Shown here: positions 4,365 to 7,150 of the stretch, piece by piece | Layout of the letters: each line of letters starts with the position of its first letter | Numbering within the stretch: the stretch's first letter is position 1 | Source: Candidatus Vogelbacteria bacterium | GTDB lineage: Bacteria; Patescibacteriota; Minisyncoccia; Phycocordibacterales; XYD1-FULL-46-19 | Assembly: GCA_903825615.1 (NCBI GenBank) | Contig: CAIKBK010000051.1 | Span: 1-7,150, forward strand | Length of the DNA stretch: 7,150 bases | Direction: 5' to 3' | Notes under the pieces: model-generated | Told to the model about the DNA's origin: nothing | The model's input: the letters and a program-made list of their open reading frames with translations, nothing else | The model's database searches: none | Program-made: the position numbers and the translations under genes

Positions 4365-6512
4365 TTACCAAAGACGTACAATACTAGCGAGATTAATAAC
4401 ACCCGGTGTACCAAAAGTTGTCGTAGCGTTACGATCCAGAGCGCAAGGTCCATCTGTTTCATTACAACCTTCGTTAACTTCCCAAGTTAAAAGTTCTGTC
4501 GAAAGACGGTCCTCCCAAGTCCTTTCTAAGGAGCTCGAGGCTGAGCCCGTTTTGTCCCAAACAGGGGTCTCATCTATTAATTCGTCTCCCAAGTCTGTTT
4601 TGTGCCACAACTTTAAACCGAGGCTAGCTGGGACAAAAGCTTTGGTTTCAATGTCAGTAATAAAATTATCAACAAGCTGAGCCGGACGATTACTTACCAC
4701 CTCGTCACTTCCTCTTTCGGCCAAATAATAACCTTCAGCGAGAACCGGCCCCGAGAGGTTAATCTGCCAAGTCTTATTGTTATCAGACAGGTAATAATTT
4801 TCTAAATCTAGAGAAAAACCAGAAAGATAATTCCGCAATTCAAACCATTCATCCAGACTAGAAGCCGCCGTCCCGGCCCAACCAATCTCATTGATAACCA
4901 GTGGGCGTGGGTGAAAGGTAGTAAAAATAATAGAGCTAGAAGCTACCACTTCGCTCGTGCTCGCCAACTTCATTTCAACCTGCCAACCAAATTCTATCGG
5001 GTAATTGGCTGGGTCAATACCTGTCGCCATTTCAAATATCTTATCGGCGCCAGAATAAACCACCCCCCTATCCCAAACTTCCCGATCATCTACGTTGCGG
5101 GTTAATTTGCTAAGGTCATAAATATAATCACCGGCTGGCATCTCCGCCCAAGAAAAACGTAAGGTGCTGGTGGTGATAAGAAGACAAGAAAGAGAAGACA
5201 GGGACCAAGCGCAATTGTCGACAGACAAAGTTACGGTCGGAGTCTCAGGGGACAGGATTTCTTCGGTGGTTGTCGCTGTTGTTGTCGCGGTAGAAGTTGC
5301 GATGATCTCTCCCAGGATTGTCTCGGCAACAGACAAAGAGTGTCCAATGGAGCCAGTTATAGGAATAGCCTCGGCTTCACTAATCTCAGCCAAAGCGTCT
5401 AGCTGGGCTTGTAATTGTCTTAATTTTATTTCTAATTGAGCCAGAGTTAGCATTTCGTTTTCCTCAATTACCACTAAAGGAGTGGTGACTGGAGAAGTAG
5501 AAGCAACCGCTGGAGTGGTGGTACTAGTAGGAATAGTCGGGGTGACAGAATTAAACAAATTAATCGAAGCTAACATTTGGTCAATTTTTATTTGGGCCGT
5601 AGCAAAAATTTTTAACCACCAAGGTGTTCGTGCTTCCTTAATTACCCCACTTATCTTCTCCTTCTCCACCTCAGCTAAGAATAATTTTATTACTCCCGCA
5701 CTATACCCCACCGCTTTTGGTGCTAAGGTGTCCCAATAATCTGACATGACTTTGTTGTCGGTATCAACAAGAGAATAGTCGTTATGGACTATTGCATTCT
5801 CATCCCACCACTTATTTACCCAGACTAATTTGCCGTAATTATTATAACCATAGATATTTGTAATCCCATCTTTATTTTTTTCAGAAATAGTCTTGATTAT
5901 TTTAGGATCATCATAATTTTTCAAAATAGTGTCATCACTAAAAAAGTTGGCATTAGTAAAACTCGCCACTTGATCAAAATAATCATCGAGTGAATTTATA
6001 GCAATAAGATTAGAACTGGCTACCAAAGTTTGATTATAAGCATAATCCTCATAGGTCTTAAGCAAAGGGTGAGCATCGTCACGGGTATGATCAGGGACTG
6101 TCACATCTTGCACAAGATGTAGTACGTGACCCAAAGCGTATAAACCTTTTTGTTTGTCGCCATAGGTATACTCATAGATAGCATTCTCCCACGAATAATC
6201 GTTACCCGTCGAATTTTGTCCGTGAGCCCACTTCTTAGAAGTAGCAAATTGATTGTTGTTTAAGCCAACATTATTTATTGGGTCATAGAAGTGCTCGAGC
6301 CAACGCGGGACATTATCTTCATCCTTGGCTCCCTGAACAATCTGGAGTCTGTCTGCTTCGCTAAAACTTTTTTGTTCGCTTGTTTCAAATAAGCTCACCG
6401 CTTTGCTCGTGAGCAAGGGGTGAGTTTTAGTATCATCATAACCCAAAACTAGCGCCGGCAAGAAGACGAGCGCTAGGAGTGTCACTATCTTTACATATTG
6501 TTTAGCTTCCAC
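4365..6512 (-). CDS. Secreted zinc-dependent phospholipase C/P1-nuclease-like enzyme with lamin-tail domain
   Basis: This 715-aa protein has a signal peptide (1-24, cut near VLG-Y). The catalytic domain (about 25-290) carries the ligand pattern of zinc phospholipase C and S1/P1 nucleases: His31, Asp64-Asp66, His74 in WLEHFYDP, His132-xxx-Asp136 in GHVLHLVQD, His142, and His148 with Glu155. The spacing H-x3-D-x5-H matches both families. The mature end would start with Tyr25 where these enzymes usually have Trp. A Thr/Ser/Pro-rich linker (about 322-346), a helical stretch (353-376) and a second Ser/Thr linker (about 404-425) follow. A beta-rich region (426-535) leads to a lamin-tail domain (about 536-710; LVINEIGWAGT, DEWFELRN). 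It should act outside the membrane; lipid versus nucleic acid substrate is undecided. The GTG start overlaps the upstream gene by 22 bp; an in-frame TAA lies 12 bases upstream. Confidence 0.85.
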   Translation of the reverse strand: MEAKQYVKIVTLLALVFLPALVLGYDDTKTHPLLTSKAVSLFETSEQKSFSEADRLQIVQGAKDEDNVPRWLEHFYDPINNVGLNNNQFATSKKWAHGQNSTGNDYSWENAIYEYTYGDKQKGLYALGHVLHLVQDVTVPDHTRDDAHPLLKTYEDYAYNQTLVASSNLIAINSLDDYFDQVASFTNANFFSDDTILKNYDDPKIIKTISEKNKDGITNIYGYNNYGKLVWVNKWWDENAIVHNDYSLVDTDNKVMSDYWDTLAPKAVGYSAGVIKLFLAEVEKEKISGVIKEARTPWWLKIFATAQIKIDQMLASINLFNSVTPTIPTSTTTPAVASTSPVTTPLVVIEENEMLTLAQLEIKLRQLQAQLDALAEISEAEAIPITGSIGHSLSVAETILGEIIATSTATTTATTTEEILSPETPTVTLSVDNCAWSLSSLSCLLITTSTLRFSWAEMPAGDYIYDLSKLTRNVDDREVWDRGVVYSGADKIFEMATGIDPANYPIEFGWQVEMKLASTSEVVASSSIIFTTFHPRPLVINEIGWAGTAASSLDEWFELRNYLSGFSLDLENYYLSDNNKTWQINLSGPVLAEGYYLAERGSDEVVSNRPAQLVDNFITDIETKAFVPASLGLKLWHKTDLGDELIDETPVWDKTGSASSSLERTWEDRLSTELLTWEVNEGCNETDGPCALDRNATTTFGTPGVINLASIVRLW

Positions 6513-6988
6513 TTGTTTGTGAATTTATTCAACCTAAACTCAATAGAGTGAATAATATTGCCCAAATTATCAACTTCCCCCATATCGGCCACAAAACTAT
6601 CTTTTCTTAACTCACCTAGCATTTGGGAATTCTCCAGAGACTTCGTAATTTCCTCCCCCTTCCCCAACTTCACCCAATTTTTCATCTTGGCCAAATACTC
6701 AGCCTGCTTCTCGGGGATAAAATATCTGCTCGCCAGATCTAAGTCCCCCGCTTTAAAAGCGGTGATAAACATTTCCAGTGTTTCCTCTGGTGTTGCCCCA
6801 CCATAAGTATCCGCGCGGTAAGTGTCTTTAAGTCTCTCAATCCCTGACAAAACTTTATATTCTTGATAGCGCTGATTCAATATTGGAATAATATTCGTCC
6901 ACCACCCCAATATCGCAACCATAATAATTACCAGCGCCCACCATAATGCTCGCTTGCCTCCAAACAATTTCCCCAACTTTCTTTTCAT
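6491..6988 (-). CDS. One-TM membrane protein with NTF2-like extracytoplasmic domain
   Basis: The product is 165 aa from the ATG at 6988. A basic N-terminus (MKRKLGKLFGGKR) precedes one membrane helix (about 15-33), with the rest outside. The C-terminal part contains TPEETLEMFITAFKAGDLDLA (a helix pair typical of the start of NTF2-like/DUF4878-like folds) and ends with a strand and FTNKWKLNNM, also typical of that fold. This fold call is tentative. A GTG at 7027 would add 13 residues, and an AAGGGG about 11 bases before it might be a weak Shine-Dalgarno. I prefer the ATG because the basic stretch then sits at the N-terminus. A TATAAT at 7006-7001 near the ATG has no -35 partner. The 3' end overlaps the hydrolase gene by 22 bp, suggesting co-translation. 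Function is unknown; a chaperone or accessory role for the secreted neighbours is possible. Confidence 0.7.
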   Translation of the reverse strand: MKRKLGKLFGGKRALWWALVIIMVAILGWWTNIIPILNQRYQEYKVLSGIERLKDTYRADTYGGATPEETLEMFITAFKAGDLDLASRYFIPEKQAEYLAKMKNWVKLGKGEEITKSLENSQMLGELRKDSFVADMGEVDNLGNIIHSIEFRLNKFTNKWKLNNM

Positions 6989-7053
6989 AAAATTATTTTT
7001 ATTATACAGAAGATATTTCCTACTCACTATCTATTTATCCCCTTTTACGTTTT

Positions 7054-7084
7054 ACCTTACCCGAGGCTAGTCCTCGGGCAAGGT
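7054..7084 (-). other. 13-bp hairpin enclosing a stop codon in its loop
   Basis: On the minus strand ACCTTGCCCGAGG-ACTAG-CCTCGGGTAAGGT forms a 13-pair stem with one G-U and a five-base loop. The loop holds the TAG stop of the upstream gene. The following bases (AAAACGTAAAAGGGG) are not U-rich, so it is not a classical minus-strand terminator. On the plus strand it is followed by TTTCCTTTT but has an A-C mismatch. It may protect or process the mRNA at the gene boundary, or be a weak terminator. Confidence 0.6.
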
Positions 7085-7150
7085 TTCCTTTTCTACTGTT
7101 AATTCAACCTCAGCATCTTTATATTCTAACCAATCATCAATAAAATCTTC
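7067..7150 (-). CDS. C-terminal fragment of an unidentified protein (partial)
   Basis: An open frame enters from the right edge and ends at TAG (7069-7067). The visible 27 residues read EDFIDDWLEYKDAEVELTV, then EKETLPED: an acidic, probably helical C-terminal tail. The reading frame uses ordinary codons and stops 78 bases before the ATG chosen for the next gene. It is on the same strand as all its neighbours and may be the upstream member of their operon. The fragment is too short to assign a family, and the rest lies outside the window. Confidence 0.6.
   Translation of the reverse strand, partial: EDFIDDWLEYKDAEVELTVEKETLPED

Noticed and set aside
5164..5739. Plus-strand ORFs opposite the hydrolase gene
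   Set aside because: They arise from Thr/Ser-rich linker codons read in antisense (Val-rich low complexity) and show no family resemblance.
7001..7029. TATAAT upstream of the NTF2-like gene as a promoter giving a nearly leaderless mRNA
   Set aside because: No -35 or TGn extension is present at suitable spacing, and the region is AT-rich enough for a chance match.
1..7150. CRISPR arrays, insertion sequences, transposases or prophage genes
   Set aside because: No direct-repeat array, transposase-like ORF, terminal inverted repeats or phage proteins were seen on either strand.

Overview
The window looks like a piece of a Candidate Phyla Radiation (Patescibacteria) genome, or something with very similar habits. 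This rests on gene content and architecture, not on a phylogeny. Every supported gene lies on the minus strand. Spacers are short and AT-rich and mostly lack a Shine-Dalgarno sequence. Several proteins are of kinds I associate with this group: a secreted ComEA-type helix-hairpin-helix protein with PKD and lamin-tail-like domains, a secreted zinc-dependent hydrolase with a lamin-tail domain, a winged-helix protein with a degenerate nucleotidyltransferase-like domain, and a minimal MscS-like membrane protein.

Layout in transcription order, from right to left. (1) 7150-7067 is the last 27 codons of an unidentified gene; its stop codon sits in the loop of a 13-bp hairpin. (2) About 6988-3093 is a tightly packed envelope/secretion cluster. 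It holds a one-TM NTF2-like protein, a 715-aa secreted phospholipase C/P1-nuclease-like enzyme with a C-terminal lamin-tail domain, a 366-aa secreted HhH-PKD-lamin-tail-like protein, and a 52-aa single-TM protein. Two of the three junctions overlap and the third is a 29-bp gap. (3) At 3092-2040, directly after the last stop codon of that cluster, comes a promoter, a structured leader with a terminator-like hairpin, and rplJ-rplL (ribosomal L10 and L7/L12), closed by a strong terminator at 1984-2007. (4) 1941-1318 encodes the winged-helix/NTase-like regulator. (5) 1178-492 encodes the five-TM MscS-like protein, driven from an extended -10 element identical over 11 bases to that of rplJ and closed by a 14-bp terminator hairpin. 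(6) At 431-1, a near-consensus promoter whose -35 box lies inside that terminator stem leads through a roughly 280-nt structured leader into the 5' end of 23S rRNA, which runs off the left edge. No 16S rRNA or tRNA lies upstream of the 23S inside the window.

Functionally there are two themes. The first is translation machinery with local regulatory RNA: the L10 leader, and a 23S leader carrying a terminator-like hairpin, a competing 12-bp long-range pairing, and a hairpin followed by a boxA-like sequence. The second is a cell-surface cassette that could bind and hydrolyse extracellular polymers. A nucleic-acid role is suggested by the ComEA-type HhH and by the fold shared between zinc phospholipases C and P1/S1 nucleases, but this is inference. 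The most interesting parts are the solitary 23S transcription unit with its layered leader and the HhH/lamin-tail secreted cassette.
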